Source of the DNA: Diospyros lotus
Taxonomy: Eukaryota; Streptophyta; Magnoliopsida; Ericales; Ebenaceae
Length of the DNA: 64,000 nt
Assembly: GCF_014633365.1 (NCBI RefSeq)
Contig: NC_068346.1
Span: 16,699,030 to 16,763,029 of the forward strand
Direction of reading: 5' to 3'
A model generated the notes under the pieces. It did not search any database and was not told the DNA's origin. It saw nothing but the letters and a program-made list of their open reading frames with translations. This document shows, piece after piece, positions 11,730-22,035 of the stretch. How positions within the stretch are numbered: position 1 is the stretch's first letter; every line of letters starts with the position of its first letter. Both the position numbers and the translations under genes were made by a program.

Positions 11730-14700
11730 ACAAAAGTGTAGATGCATGAAAGATTGAGATTTACAAGTTGTTGATCTGGAGAATAATTAGGTTTTCCCGC
11801 TTTCTCCCATCTAATATAAGCTTGTACTTGAACAAGATCATCAGGTATTTCACTCATTTCAGAAGGAAGCTGCTTTTTGCTCTCTGTTGTATTGTTTTTG
11901 TTCGTTAACCTGGCCCTAAGGTCTTGTATGGAAGTGCCCCTTGCTATTTCTGCCAATAGCTCCCGTCGAGCTGCTTCATATTCCTCCTACAACAGTAAAA
12001 ATACAGGAATTATAAGCAATGAGACAAAGAGATTTAGTCATACAAATAATCTATACTATACATAATCATCCTCACTTGCATTGGAAAATAGTCATTGAAC
12101 TATAGTTACAGCACCACTGAATAAGATTCTCATCAAAGATGAACTCCATCAACATCGTAATAGCTAAATAGGTTGATCATTCTTCTTTACTACCCCTAAG
12201 TATGCATAATAAAAGCGAGTAGTGGGGTACTTTGAATTGTACTCCCTCTCTTTCACTTGTCTATTGACCATAATTGACACTAATAAAGAAATAAGAGAAA
12301 CTAGTGGCTAGCATGTTAAGAACAAAAATCAGTAACCAAAAGCTGCTGCTTCCAATAATCATCCTCATGGCACAACTCTATATTTTAGCGACATTTATTA
12401 GAATTATAGACCTCTGTCATCAGGATTTGTCCAATGGTAGATTTCAGGAGAATGGCATAACTTTTTAGAAGTGCTCCATGTATGAGAAGGCTTCATAAGG
12501 AGGTCTTTTTATAGATAAAAAAATTAAATGCCTATATTATTAAAGAAAATGAAAGGCCATAAATAATCACCTTCTCCATCATAAAAGAAGAAAGCTCATT
12601 CAAATGTACTCCTTGTTTAGGGAAAAAACCACTGAACTGAAATGATACAAACCTGATGCTACTTCCTTCTGCAAATAATCCTTGAAGAATTATAAACACA
12701 CACTCCTTGGCCATAATAAATTTGCAAAAATTCTCTTAAGCCTTAGCTATACTCCCTTCCCCGCTGCCCCACCCCCAAAAAGGGGAAATATCCACAAAAT
12801 TTTACAATCCAACTAGCAGAAACAAGAATCAGCATTAAACTTCTTTGACACACAGATTAATGCGTTTTATCTTTTCTATGCATGAGTATTCCACAGACAT
12901 TCTTTAGATGCCATTCATCTAATTTCAACTTCTGAAAAACTGTCACGGAAATGGGTGACAACACTCTGAATTCAATGAGAATTAGGAGATGCAATCGAGT
13001 TCGCAGAAGAACGGAGAGAAGAAAAAAGACAGAGAGATGTAGGGAAGAATTCAGAAATCTCATTTTCATTTTTTGATACCTCTCCAAGAGAGACTCGGTA
13101 GGGTAGGTGCTGCCACAGGGGATTCCCTCCAGCCCAACGGTTGTAACAATATAATTTGTCCTATTCAGGCCCCTTTACATGTGGCCAGCTATGGCTAACA
13201 AACAGCTAACAACCTTTCTAGAAACTACAGCAATAGCTAGTAAATGCAACAGTAAATAGCTACAAATTACAGCAAAAAAATTAAAAAGACCGCTAATATA
13301 AATGGCTTCCGTGACATTTCCCCTTCCCTTAGCAGATTTCTTGTCCTCAAGAAATGTTGAGGAGACTGCAGCTCTCGGAAACTGCTTTAGGAGGTCCGGG
13401 AGGTACTCTCGAGTGCTGCAATCGAACGAACTATCTTGCCATTTGACCAGCACTTGAATCAATGGAGCCCCGTGCTTGTAAATCACCCTTCTTTCAATAA
13501 TAGCCTCCGATTCCACCTGCTTGTTAGTCTCTTTAGGAAGTACGGGTAAGGCAATGCCCACCGGTTGTGCTCCCACTGAACTCTTTAGAAGAGACACATG
13601 AAACACCGGGTGGATTTGGGACCCGACTGCCAGCCTTAAGTCGGTATGTCATTTTTCCTACCTTAGCCTCTATGGGAAAAGGTCCGAAATACTTGGGACT
13701 AAGTTTGGTTACCTTTCCCTGAGTAATTGACTTTAAATGTGGATACCTCAGCCTCAAGTAAACTTCATCCCCCACAGCAAAATCCCTCTCACTCCTCCTC
13801 CTGTCAGTTGTTTGTTTCATTCGGTTTTGAGTAGCTGTTAGTTCCTACTTCAATTGTTGCGATACCCTTCTTGGTTGCTGAAGATAATCATCCACTGTTG
13901 CTACCTTAGTGCCTCCTTCCACGGCTGGTAGGATAGGGGATTTGTATCCAAATAGGGCCTCGAAGGGGGACATGTTGATGGAGGAATAGTGGTTGGTGTT
14001 ATACCATCATTAAGCCAAAGATAACCACCTATGCCACTCCTTAGGTTGTAAGAGGCAATTGCATCTTAGGTAGGTCTCCAAGCTTTGATTAACTCGCTCA
14101 GTCTGCCCATTTGATTGAGGATGGTATGCTGTCGACATGCCCAGTTTTACTCCTAAGGCCCTCATAAGTTCTTGCCACATCAAGCTAGTGAAAATTCTAT
14201 CCCGATCGAAAACAATGTACAGTCCCATGAAGCTTAACCACTCGGTCTAAAAAGGCCCTAGCTACCTCTTAAGCTGTATAAGGGTGAGTCAACCCTATGA
14301 AATGAGCAAACTTTGTGAAGCGGTCCACTACCACCAAGATATTGTCCTTCCCTTCTGATTTGAGTAAGCCTTCCACAAAATCCATGGACACATTTGACCC
14401 AGCTTGGTTGGGAATCGGCAGTGGTTGTAATAGCCCTAGATAGGCTACCATTTCTGACTTACACCTCTTACAAGTGTCACAGGTTGTCACAAACTTCTTA
14501 ACTTCCATTCTCATTCCTAGCCAGTGGAAGAGCTGCCTCACTCTCAAGTAAGTGTTTTGTACTCCCGAGTGCCCTCCCAAGGGAGACTCATGCAAGGCTT
14601 GAATGATTTTACCCTTGAGTTCTGCCTTATCCCTAATCACCACTCTTCCCAGATAGCATTCCTTCCACTAGGGTGTACCCTTTTACCTCAATGGATCCCA

Positions 14701-17700
14701 TGGATAACTTTTCCAGCGACCCTTTTATCTTCTCATCTCCTTCATAGCTGTTAACCACCTCCTGGTACCACTCCGGAACCACCAGAGTTATGGTTGTTGT
14801 ACTCCCTTCCTCGTGGCGCCTTGATAAAGCATCAGCTACGACATTTTCCCTTCCCTTCCTATACTGTATGGTATAATCAAGACCCATCAATTTAGACATG
14901 CCTTTCTTATGTAGTTTCTGTTGTAACAGAAACTTTAGGCTTTCATGATCGGTCCTAAATATGAATCTCCCCACCCCCCCCCAAAGATAATGCCTCTACT
15001 TGTCAATCGCCATTAACACCGCTATAAATTCCTTTTCATAGATACTAAGTCCCGAATACTTAGGGCTCAAGACCTGGCTCAAAATGGCTAATGGTTGACC
15101 TTCTTGTACCAACACTGGCCCAATTCTTGTGCCACTTGCATCAGTTTCTAGAACAAAAGGTTTTGTAAAGTTGGGAAGCCCTAGGACTAGCACCCTGCTC
15201 ATGGCCCCCTTCCGCTTCTTAAAGGCCTCCTCAGCCAAGGGACCCCAACTGAATCCCCTCTTCTTCAAAAGGTCTGTTAGGGGCTTGCTGATGGCCCCAT
15301 AGTCTTTCACAAACCAGCGCTAGTAACCGGTTAGTTCTAAAAATCCTCTTAGCCCCCTCACCGTTGTAGGTCTCGGCCAAGTCACCATAGCTTCTACTTT
15401 TCTTGGGTTCATGCTAACACTTTCTCGGGATATGATATGCCCCAAATACTCAACATGTCCTTGACCAAAAGCACACTTAGATTTCTTAATAAAGAGCTGG
15501 TTAGACCCGAGAATTTCGAGGGTAGTCCTTAAGTGGGATAGGTGTTGATCAAAAGTAGGGCTATAGATGAGTATATCATCAAAGAATACCAATATAAATT
15601 TTCAAATGTAGGGTTCAAAAATTCTGTTCATAAGGGATTGAAAAGTAGCCGGGGAATTGGTAAGCCCAAATGGCATTACCAAGAATTCAAAGTGCCCATG
15701 ATGGATTCTAAAGGTTGTTTTTGGTATGTCATCGGATCTCATCCTAATTTGGTGATAACCCGAGCATAGGTCAAGCTTAGAAAAGAATCGGGCATTGTGT
15801 AATTCATCTAAAAGGTTCTCAACAAGGGGTATAGGAAACTTATCTTTAATGGTCATGGCATTGAGTTGGCGATAATCCACACAAATTTGCCAAGATTCAT
15901 CTTTCTTTTTAACTAGCAAAACAGGGAAGGCAAAAGAGCTTTGGCTAGGGTGGATAATAGACTGTTAAAACATATCCCTAACCATTTTCTCAATCTCACT
16001 CTTTTGGATTGGAGAATATTGGTAAGACTTAATGTTAACAGGATCCATGTTTGGCTTTAGGTTTATGGCATGGTCAAAAACTCGAGTAGGAGGAAGAGAT
16101 GTGGGTTCAACAAACAAATCCTCATAATCTGCCAGTAATGTATTAAGAGAATCTAAGTAATGTACCTGGTTGGACATACCTTGGAGTGTGCTGACCATCA
16201 GGAATAGCTCCCCTTGCCCCCTTTGTTCGGCATGGCTATCCTCTAGGGCCACAATTGAGAATAGATGTGCCAATTGACTCCACTTCCCTTTGATCACCTT
16301 TTGCAATCTTTTTCCTGAAATCATTTTGCACGCCCCCATTTCTTTTCCCCCCGACAACGTCATCTTCCTCCCTTCCCTCTCAAAGGAGACCTTCATCCGA
16401 TTGAAGTCAAAGGTAATGGGGCTCACCCCTTTCATCCAATCAATGCCAAGCACTACATCACAACACCCTAACTGCAGCAGTTCAAGTCTAACTCAAACCT
16501 TTCTCCTTGCATCTCCCACCCAAAGCCGTTACAGGCTGAATTACTCATCACTCGACTCCCATTGGCCACTATCATGCTCAAGGGTGGGGTTCCCGTGAGC
16601 AGACACTTGAGTCTTTTTGGCAATGCTTTCATCAAGAAAGCTTTAGATACTACCACTATCAATTAGAATCATCAAATTGCACCCGTTAGCTTACCCCTTT
16701 ACCTTGATGATTTTATTGTTAGCTACCCCCTTTAGAGCATGAATCAAGATCTCCCCATTCTCTTCCTCTCCAGCCCCCTCTGTGTCCTCTTCCTCTTCTT
16801 TCTCAGGGTCCTCCTCTTCATCCCCTTCCAGTAGTAGAATTTGCCTCTTACATTGATCCCCAATGTGGTACTTGTCACCACAACGAAAATAGAGACCCGC
16901 CAATCTTCTTTACTCTCTTAACTGCTCCCCATAGGGGACTGAGCTTGAGCCTCTTGCAATCTTCACTCCTTGGCTACCCTTTGCCATATCCCGATGATAG
17001 TTCCTTCCCCCAACAAGGTTTGTTCCCAACACTACTCTATGTTGCTGTCCTTGCTTCTTTATTAATGCTTCTACCGACATTTCTTGAAGTCAAGCACTTT
17101 CTGAGGCTTGCTCCACTACCCTTGGTCTCATCATCTTAACCATGGGACGTCACTCCTCACTCATGAAGCTTGACACAAAGTAAGCTTCTGATAAGTGGGG
17201 ATTGTGGCAGATCATGAATGATCTTAATTCCTCAAACCTTTGCAAATAAGCCCCTACGCTCCCTGTTTGCTTAAAATTATTAAACTCTTCTATCATATCC
17301 ACCATACTCCTGTCCTAAAATCGCTCACACAATTTTTCAGAAAACTCCTCCCATGTGTAGTCTTCCCTCGCACTAAGGCACCCCTAGAACCAAGTATCAA
17401 CTGCTTCATTGAAGCAAGCAGTGGCTAACAACATCCTCTGGCCCCTAGGTATGTTGTGCCAATTGAATATCCTCTCGCATTTCAACAACCACCACCTGGG
17501 GTTAACTTCTTCGAATGCCGGTATTTTCATCCGGGGCATAGGGAAACCCCGCAGGATGGGCACGAGGCTGCTCGTTCCTTTCTTTGCCCATAGCTCCCTC
17601 CAATCCTTCCTCAAGGCCTACCTCAATCTCCGAGGTCCCTTCCATCCTATTCGTTCCATTCCTCGGTAATATGGGCTTGTCTCTTCCTCGTGGAGGAAAA

Positions 17701-20700
17701 TCAAGAGCCATTCTCACCGCATTTTGGCGAGTGAACATGATCGTGAATTGTTGCATATGCGCCCCCATGTCCTCTCGCAGCCTCGCCATGGACCCTTCTA
17801 GTCTCTGCTCCATTCCCTCCAACGACCCTTCCAGCTTGCGATCCATCGCCATGATCGCCTCATGGTTCCTTTCTCCACCAATCTCCAGTTGGTCAATCCT
17901 ACTTTGGACATCCGACACAATTGAGCTCACTTGCGGCAACTATGTCTCAAAGTTTTTCATGCGGGTTCCCTCCATCATTGCGACCACCTAGCAGCTTTGG
18001 CCAAGGACCGATGCTTTGATACCAATTTGTCACGGAAATGGGTGACAACACTCCGAATTCAATGAGAATTATGCAATCGAGTTCACAAAAGAACGGAGAG
18101 AAGAACGGGAGATAGTTAGAAGAATTTAGAAAGAGAGAGAAACAAAGAGATGTAGGGAAGAATCCAGAAATCTCATTTTCATTTTTTGATACCTCTCCAA
18201 GAGAGACTTGGAAGGTGATATACTTGGTAGGGTAGGTGCTGCCACAGGGGATTCCCTCCACCCCAACGGTTGTAACAATATAATTTGTCCTATTCAGGCC
18301 CCTTTACACATGGCCAGTTATGGCTAACAAACAGATAACAACCTTTCTAGAAACTACAGCAATAGCTAGTAAATGCAACAGTAAAAAGCTACAAATTACA
18401 GCAAAAAAACTAAAAAGACCGCTAATATAAATGGCTGCCATGACAAAAACCACATCCAACAAAAGAATAAAAGCATCCGCTGTCATCCACTTTTCATCTA
18501 GCTCTCAAAAAGATAAATTGATGAAGGCAAAGGGACATTCTGCTACTTGCCCAGATCTCCATTTTCTATTTTGGAAATTAGGTTAAGGAAAACTATATGT
18601 AGCATGACAATCCTACATTTAAAGCTTACTACTAGTTAGTTAATTTAAGTACATTAACAAGCAAGAGAAGATTCAAGAAATTGGAACACACAATATCTCA
18701 AAAATAGAATTAACTAACCAGAACACAGAACACTGAAACTTAAGCCAAGAAAAATTTTAGGGTCCATTCAGATAGGGTCATTTATCATTTGGGATCTAGA
18801 ACTAGAAATTCATTGTTAGGATGCATTTTATTAAAAAGCATTTGGATTTTGGTCCAAATCCACCTTGGTTTTTGGAATTTGAAATGTAAGTATCTCCAAT
18901 TACAAATTTAAAAAGACACCATTTTAAATCTCTCTATCCAAACACAACCTTAGTGTGTTTATATGACTGCTACTCGAAATTTCCCAATTTTCCATTTGCC
19001 CATTACATTATTAATTTTTTCAATGTATTCAACCTCTTAAATATGCGAACGAGAATCTAATCCAAAAATTAGTGGAGCAGAAATTGTCATTGAAAGAACT
19101 ACAGGACTTTGCAATATGGTAGCCCCATTTTGAAGAAATAAACAGATATGCAAACCATCATACTAATAACACCTACAATCGATCCATAAAAACATTGGTT
19201 ACTTGCCGTTTCTTGTTGAGGAGTATACATCTGTTTGCCTTTCCTTTCCCACCTTAAATATGCTTGAGTCTGTACAAGATCTTCAGGAACTGAAATATTT
19301 GGAGTCAACTTATCAATCACTGGCAACCCAATATAAAAGTTCTCGCCATTGTTTTTGAACCTGCCAAAAAAGGATAAAGGAGAGAAAATAATAGATAAAT
19401 TTTCATATTGATTAAACGGAAGCACAATCTCACTAACTTTAGACTAGTGGAGATTACCACTTATTCTGTTCTTCATCATATATAAGAAACTCTATAGCTT
19501 GTATTGTAGGATCATCAATCTCTATTTTCAGGGAGTACTTGGTGCCAGACTACAAGGGAAGCAACACAACACAAATAATCATCTTAAGCAAGTCAAAAAG
19601 AGGCCAGCAATTTTTAATATAATGGTAAGGACCAAAGAATGGATTTGGTCTACCAAAATGTGTTACTTACTTTCACAAAAGGAGTTCTAAGGGCTCTGTC
19701 CTTATGTACTCTAGTTCCCCCAGGACGACGAGCAGGAAGCATCCACTTCCTGGAAGTTTGAAATAAAAGATTTCATTTCAAAAATCATATAGATCAAAAA
19801 ATTAAATCACTAGAAATTACTAAATATACAAGTCAACTTACTCTTTTCTATCACGTACCCCACCCCAATGAAGGATTAAGGTACCATTACTGTTTGTAAC
19901 CTGGATGTGTACTAGTGATGTAGAACCTGCTGTAGGGGCACTAACATCAATCTGTTCAATTGGACAGGAAAAGTTCGTGTCAAATATTTTCTGTATTTGA
20001 AACATTTATGTACCTTATTTCATCCGAGTGCTAATATCAGCTACAAAAGCAAAAGGCCTAATGCTTAAATACCTGCAATTCAGTATTTCCTTCAAGGTTG
20101 AATTTTGCTGCAAGCTGCAAAAAGGAAAGAAATAGTCAAATAAACACATTTAGACCAGTACCAGAATGTCATGCACACAAATTATGTGGGTTCTATATTT
20201 TCAGCTGATATGACTCATTCTGGTCCTTTGGAACTCCTCAAATACATATTGAATAAGTTTCTTCCTATATATTGGCTAGCACTGGTGAATGTCATTTTAG
20301 CATATGGGTGATACATGCTTGTTAATTTCTCTAAAGGATCTTTACTTGTCAAAAGATAATTAAAAAAAAAATGTGTGCCATCATTGTTGAACGAAAGTTT
20401 ACACGTGAACTCCATGATAACTGCCCCATGCATAAAATTAAAAAGAAGTATAGCAAGAAAGGAAGAAAAAAGAAAATAAAATAAACATTTGTACCATTTA
20501 AGTACACCTAACAAGACTAATAAAATTCAATGCACCAAAGAAAATAGTGAAAAGGTAACCTCAATATATATCTAACTCCCCCTGTACTACAGACCAAAAA
20601 GAAAGATCTAATCCCATGTGAGTTAGAGAACTTGATGTGTGACCCTTTATAACTGAGAATGAAGAGAATGGTGAATATTCTTGAGAGATTTAAGTGTGTT

Positions 20701-21724
20701 GAGTTGGCCCAAAAATATTTGAAACAACGATAGTTTACATGTTTATAGTGAAGAACACAGGGAGATAGGTCTTTTGAGACTGCTTAGCATATGCTTTAGT
20801 TTGGATCACAAGAGAATAATGTGACATTTGAACCACAAGAAAGTTACGTGCTTTCCATGCAGACCAATAACAAAATATAATTTCCCTTACTGAAATTAAA
20901 TATGCCAATATTCCAAACAAAGAAAAAGGCAATGTCGATGTATTGATTCACGAATTTCAGTCCAATCTCTGTCCAGGGACATCAAACCTACGAATCTAAA
21001 TTGTTAATTTCCTCGTGGCCCTATAATTATTTGCTTCCAAGTTTTAGAACAATTAGAAGTTACCATGTTATAATTCTTAGATTAACATACTGGGCAAAGA
21101 AAATTTAGTGCTAGTTACAGGAAAGACGTAAATACCACTATTCTTTGTTCATTTCTTTTTCTTTTCGCATTCAATATAATAAGCCAAATGTCACCTTCTT
21201 CCAAAACTATATGCGCCAACAATGACTAGTTCAATGACAAAATTCTTAGAAATTAGCACGTGAACAAATATCCTTAACTGAATTGTCTCTCAGATCAATT
21301 AGTTTAACCACATTCACCAGAAAACGACAAAGGCATAATCGTTTGCCTCTTGCTCATCAAACTTTACAACTTTCGCAAGAAAATTGGACAAAACAAAACA
21401 TAGAATCACGAAATTATTCAATCGAACACATAATGTTCCAAATTGCTCAAGTATTACCTCTGAAGTGGTATTGGCGGCCAAGACAGCCTGAGGAAACGCA
21501 GAAACCACTCGATGCGTTCCCATCGGCAACTTCGTTTTCCGCAAGTTGAGAGTGCCGCCACGGAATTTGGTAGTTAAAGCCGACTTTCGTGCCTGAGAAG
21601 TTGCTTGAGCTTGAAACAAAGCGTTGCCGGGAATACAAGAGGAATTGATGATGCTTTGATGCTCTAAAACCGCCGGAGCAAGCAAGCTGTGGTGAAACAA
21701 GTTATGCCCCAGCGAATTGCTCAT
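3845..21724 (-). CDS. GWD1: Alpha-glucan, water dikinase 1 (starch kinase), N-terminal half; 12 exons
   Basis: Phosphorylates glucosyl residues of starch at C6 in plastids, using ATP and water, which opens granules to degradation. Coding exons (minus): 21458-21724, 20073-20114, 19842-19951, 19671-19749, 19458-19549, 19207-19360, 11765-11986, 4703-5041, 4510-4617, 4287-4382, 4060-4200, 3845-3933. All junction phases agree and the joined frame is open for 579 residues plus two bases. It starts MSNSLG and matches the known GWD1 family from the start codon on, including a transit peptide (about 1-80) and two CBM45-type starch-binding modules (about 105-215 and 410-545) with LILHWGGV and VILHWALSK cores. 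The phosphohistidine and ATP-grasp parts lie outside the window. Introns 6, 7 and 12 hold LTR retrotransposons. GWD2 lacks the transit peptide, so GWD1 is favoured. Confidence 0.95.
4060..4200 (-). CDS. GWD1: GWD1 exon 11
   Basis: 47 codons, [26 protein letters not shown] and [10 protein letters not shown], ending QQAPK: the end of the second starch-binding module. Acceptor AATTGTCAG, donor GTTACC. Confidence 0.95.
4287..4382 (-). CDS. GWD1: GWD1 exon 10
   Basis: 32 codons, [17 protein letters not shown] to SSSDNPSYT. Acceptor TTTTTGCAG, donor GTGTGA. It was recovered only by following the family sequence. Confidence 0.92.
4510..4617 (-). CDS. GWD1: GWD1 exon 9 (second CBM45-type module)
   Basis: 36 codons, VLVMKAAHK to RPGEWL, including KIHLATDL and LHWALSK. 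Donor GTAAGG. Confidence 0.95.
4703..5041 (-). CDS. GWD1: GWD1 exon 8 (linker)
   Basis: 113 codons beginning [10 protein letters not shown], with the basic [12 protein letters not shown] and RIRRKQRDF stretches of the helical linker, ending FRLADKELM. Acceptor CATTACCAG, donor GTGAGA. Confidence 0.95.
5537..5869 (-). repeat. 3' LTR of gypsy element A (333 bp)
   Basis: Plus-strand text starts TGTCAAGTCTC and ends GGGTCGTAACA. Compared with the other LTR it has an extra copy of a GA-rich block near 5640-5680. Confidence 0.93.
5870..5881 (-). other. Polypurine tract of gypsy element A
   Basis: The minus strand reads AGGGGTAGGGAA directly before the 3' LTR, the expected site for plus-strand priming. 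Confidence 0.8.
5925..9449 (-). pseudogene. pol of gypsy element A: protease, RT, RNase H, integrase, chromodomain-like tail; broken
   Basis: Minus-strand blocks in order: protease near 9240 ([12 protein letters not shown], where the usual active-site Asp-Ser-Gly reads Asp-Ser-Asp); reverse transcriptase ([21 protein letters not shown] and catalytic FFDDILIYS) over about 8550-7850; RNase H ([24 protein letters not shown]) at about 7730-7500; integrase ([37 protein letters not shown]) at 6947-6582; and a C-terminal segment [12 protein letters not shown] followed by [17 protein letters not shown], typical of the chromodomain-bearing clade. The blocks lie in several frames separated by stops. 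Confidence 0.92.
9451..10610 (-). pseudogene. gag of gypsy element A, broken
   Basis: The N-terminal 100 residues are a charged, heptad-like region ([20 protein letters not shown]) likely to form a coiled coil. A stop at 10104 interrupts the frame at the segment normally reading [12 protein letters not shown]. The capsid-like block continues in another frame at 9810-10061 ([30 protein letters not shown]). A zinc knuckle follows near 9450-9500 ([15 protein letters not shown]), with a stop replacing the residue after its first Cys. No intact Gag can be made. Confidence 0.85.
10640..10657 (-). other. Primer-binding site of gypsy element A
   Basis: The minus strand after the LTR reads TTTTGGTATTAGAGCC, a one-mismatch form of the initiator tRNA-Met complement TGGTATCAGAGCC, offset a few bases from the LTR. 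Confidence 0.75.
10660..10968 (-). repeat. 5' LTR of gypsy element A (309 bp)
   Basis: Plus-strand text starts TGTCAAGTCTC and ends GGGTCATAACA; CCTTC follows directly as the target duplication. Confidence 0.93.
10974..11764. other. GWD1 intron 7 remainder, no gene
   Basis: AT-rich intron sequence. The only structured part is the (AG)n microsatellite at about 11697-11730. Confidence 0.7.
11765..11986 (-). CDS. GWD1: GWD1 exon 7
   Basis: 74 codons from [10 protein letters not shown] to SPDQQL, containing the second [15 protein letters not shown] repeat. Acceptor TGTTGTAG, donor GTAAAT. An (AG)n tract follows closely in the intron at about 11697-11730. Confidence 0.94.
12941..13316 (-). repeat. 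3' LTR of gypsy element B (376 bp)
   Basis: Plus-strand text starts TGTCACGGAAATGGG and ends GGCTTCCGTGACA, giving TGTCACGG/CCGTGACA terminal inverted repeats. Confidence 0.93.
13317..13330 (-). other. Polypurine tract of gypsy element B
   Basis: The minus strand reads AAGGGAAGGGGAAA immediately before the 3' LTR. Confidence 0.85.
13330..16662 (-). pseudogene. pol of gypsy element B: protease, RT, RNase H, integrase, chromodomain-like tail; broken
   Basis: Minus strand. The protease site LIDSGS near 16650 is intact but followed at once by a stop. Reverse transcriptase shows [46 protein letters not shown] and catalytic [10 protein letters not shown] (15919-15560). RNase H shows [15 protein letters not shown] and [12 protein letters not shown]. 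Integrase has a His/Cys zinc finger (CDTCKRCK), then [21 protein letters not shown] and [18 protein letters not shown]. The tail contains FHVSLLK-like and VLVKWQDSS...[11 protein letters not shown] motifs of the chromodomain type. Stops and frame changes break it into at least seven pieces. Confidence 0.92.
16691..17939 (-). pseudogene. gag of gypsy element B, broken
   Basis: The N-terminal half is a charged, repetitive coiled-coil-like region ([17 protein letters not shown]) ending in MALDFPPRG. It is followed in another frame by the capsid-like block ([28 protein letters not shown]). A zinc-knuckle block lies near 16903-16850 ([17 protein letters not shown]) and leads into a run rich in Glu and Asp. 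Several frameshifts separate these parts. Confidence 0.85.
18003..18026 (-). other. Primer-binding site of gypsy element B
   Basis: The minus strand reads TTGGTATCAAAGCATCGG next to the LTR, close to the initiator tRNA-Met complement (TGGTATCAGAGC). Confidence 0.75.
18028..18445 (-). repeat. 5' LTR of gypsy element B (418 bp)
   Basis: Plus-strand text starts TGTCACGGAAATGGG and ends GGCTGCCATGACA. It is 42 bp longer than its partner because of extra purine-rich sequence near 18100-18150 and an insertion near 18210. Confidence 0.93.
18758..18952. mobile_element. MITE-like repeat in GWD1 intron 6
   Basis: The 195-bp segment begins TAGGGTCCATTCAGATAG and ends with CTATCCAAACACAACCTTA. Its reverse complement (TAAGGTTGTGTTTGGATAG) matches the start imperfectly, as in short hAT- or Harbinger-type MITEs. 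No clear target duplication was found. Confidence 0.5.
19207..19360 (-). CDS. GWD1: GWD1 exon 6, followed by a GC donor
   Basis: Completes the Trp and encodes [13 protein letters not shown] through the conserved [15 protein letters not shown] repeat and ends YTPQQET. The 3' boundary is followed by GCAAGT, not GT. Joining here to the next exon ([10 protein letters not shown]) gives exactly the family spacing, so a GC-AG intron is inferred. Confidence 0.85.
19458..19549 (-). CDS. GWD1: GWD1 exon 5
   Basis: Encodes [11 protein letters not shown]...[11 protein letters not shown] and the first two bases of a Trp codon. Acceptor CCTTGTAG, donor GTAATC. Confidence 0.92.
19671..19749 (-). CDS. GWD1: GWD1 exon 4
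   Basis: Completes a split Glu codon and encodes [11 protein letters not shown]...RTPFVK of the first starch-binding module. Donor GTAAGT, phase 0 at its end. Confidence 0.93.
19842..19951 (-). CDS. GWD1: GWD1 exon 3 (start of first CBM45-type module)
   Basis: Starts IDVSAPTAG and includes the LILHWGG core, whose Trp is typical of the starch-binding module. Acceptor TTGAACAG, donor GTAAGT; it ends in phase 2. Confidence 0.93.
20073..20114 (-). CDS. GWD1: GWD1 exon 2 (42-bp micro-exon)
   Basis: Encodes [14 protein letters not shown] between a TTTTTGCAG acceptor and a GTATTT donor, both phase 0. It is too short to find without the flanking gene model. Confidence 0.92.
20115..21457. other. GWD1 intron 1 (1.3 kb), no gene
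   Basis: Donor GTAATA after exon 1 and acceptor TTTTTGCAG before exon 2. AT-rich with no recognisable insertion. Confidence 0.8.
21458..21724 (-). CDS. GWD1: GWD1 exon 1 (start codon, transit peptide)
   Basis: Encodes residues 1-89, Ser/Thr/Arg-rich with few acidic residues, as expected of a chloroplast transit peptide. The ATG is chosen because MSNSLG is the conserved GWD1 start. The exon ends TCAGAG followed by the donor GTAATA. Confidence 0.93.
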
Positions 21725-21775
21725 ATTCCGAATCTGAATTCACACCGACGGTCAGGATACACTCAAAGCATATAC

Positions 21776-21852
21776 CTGGAGTCACATATTCGCAAACAAA
21801 TACATTAGATTCGATCAATTCACAGAGAACCGATTGAATTAATAAGAATTAC
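21776..21852 (-). other. GWD1: Probable intron in the GWD1 5' untranslated region
   Basis: On the minus strand a donor-like AATTCGAG|GTAATT and an acceptor-like TGACTCCAG bracket 77 bp just upstream of the ATG. Inferred from splice consensus only. Confidence 0.5.
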
Positions 21853-22035
21853 CTCGAATTGGCGAAGATGGAGATCGGAGCGCGGGATCGTGAGCGGAGT
21901 TAAGAAGCAACTGGCGAGCTGTGAAACTGACAAGGGAGACGACGAGTACGTGAAAAATGGCGCTTTATCAAGAAAGTCGGGAGGCATGGCGACACCTTAC
22001 TGGGCCACGTTGAGGTAAATATTGGGGATGCGAGC

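Larger units (their letters stand above)
5042..11764 (-). other. GWD1 intron 7 (6.7 kb), expanded by a gypsy element
   Basis: Bounded by donor GTAAAT after exon 7 and acceptor CATTACCAG before exon 8. Outside the retrotransposon (5532-10973) it holds only AT-rich sequence, polypyrimidine runs and an (AG)n tract near exon 7. Confidence 0.9.
12941..18445 (-). mobile_element. Ty3/gypsy element B (chromovirus-like), full length, in GWD1 intron 6
   Basis: Two LTRs (376 and 418 bp) enclose the full gypsy gene order on the minus strand. The perfect 5-bp duplication AAAAC lies at 12936-12940 and 18446-18450. Its proteins resemble those of element A (same zinc knuckle spacing, RT and integrase motifs and chromodomain-like tail), but the LTR sequences differ, so the two are related families rather than copies of one. 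Frames are broken repeatedly. Confidence 0.95.
11987..19206 (-). other. GWD1 intron 6 (7.2 kb), GC-AG type, expanded by a gypsy element
   Basis: Starts GCAAGTAACC after exon 6 and ends TGTTGTAG before exon 7. It contains gypsy element B (12936-18450 with its duplications) and a MITE-like repeat at 18758-18952. The remaining sequence (11987-12935, 18451-18757, 18953-19206) is AT-rich and gene-free. Confidence 0.85.
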
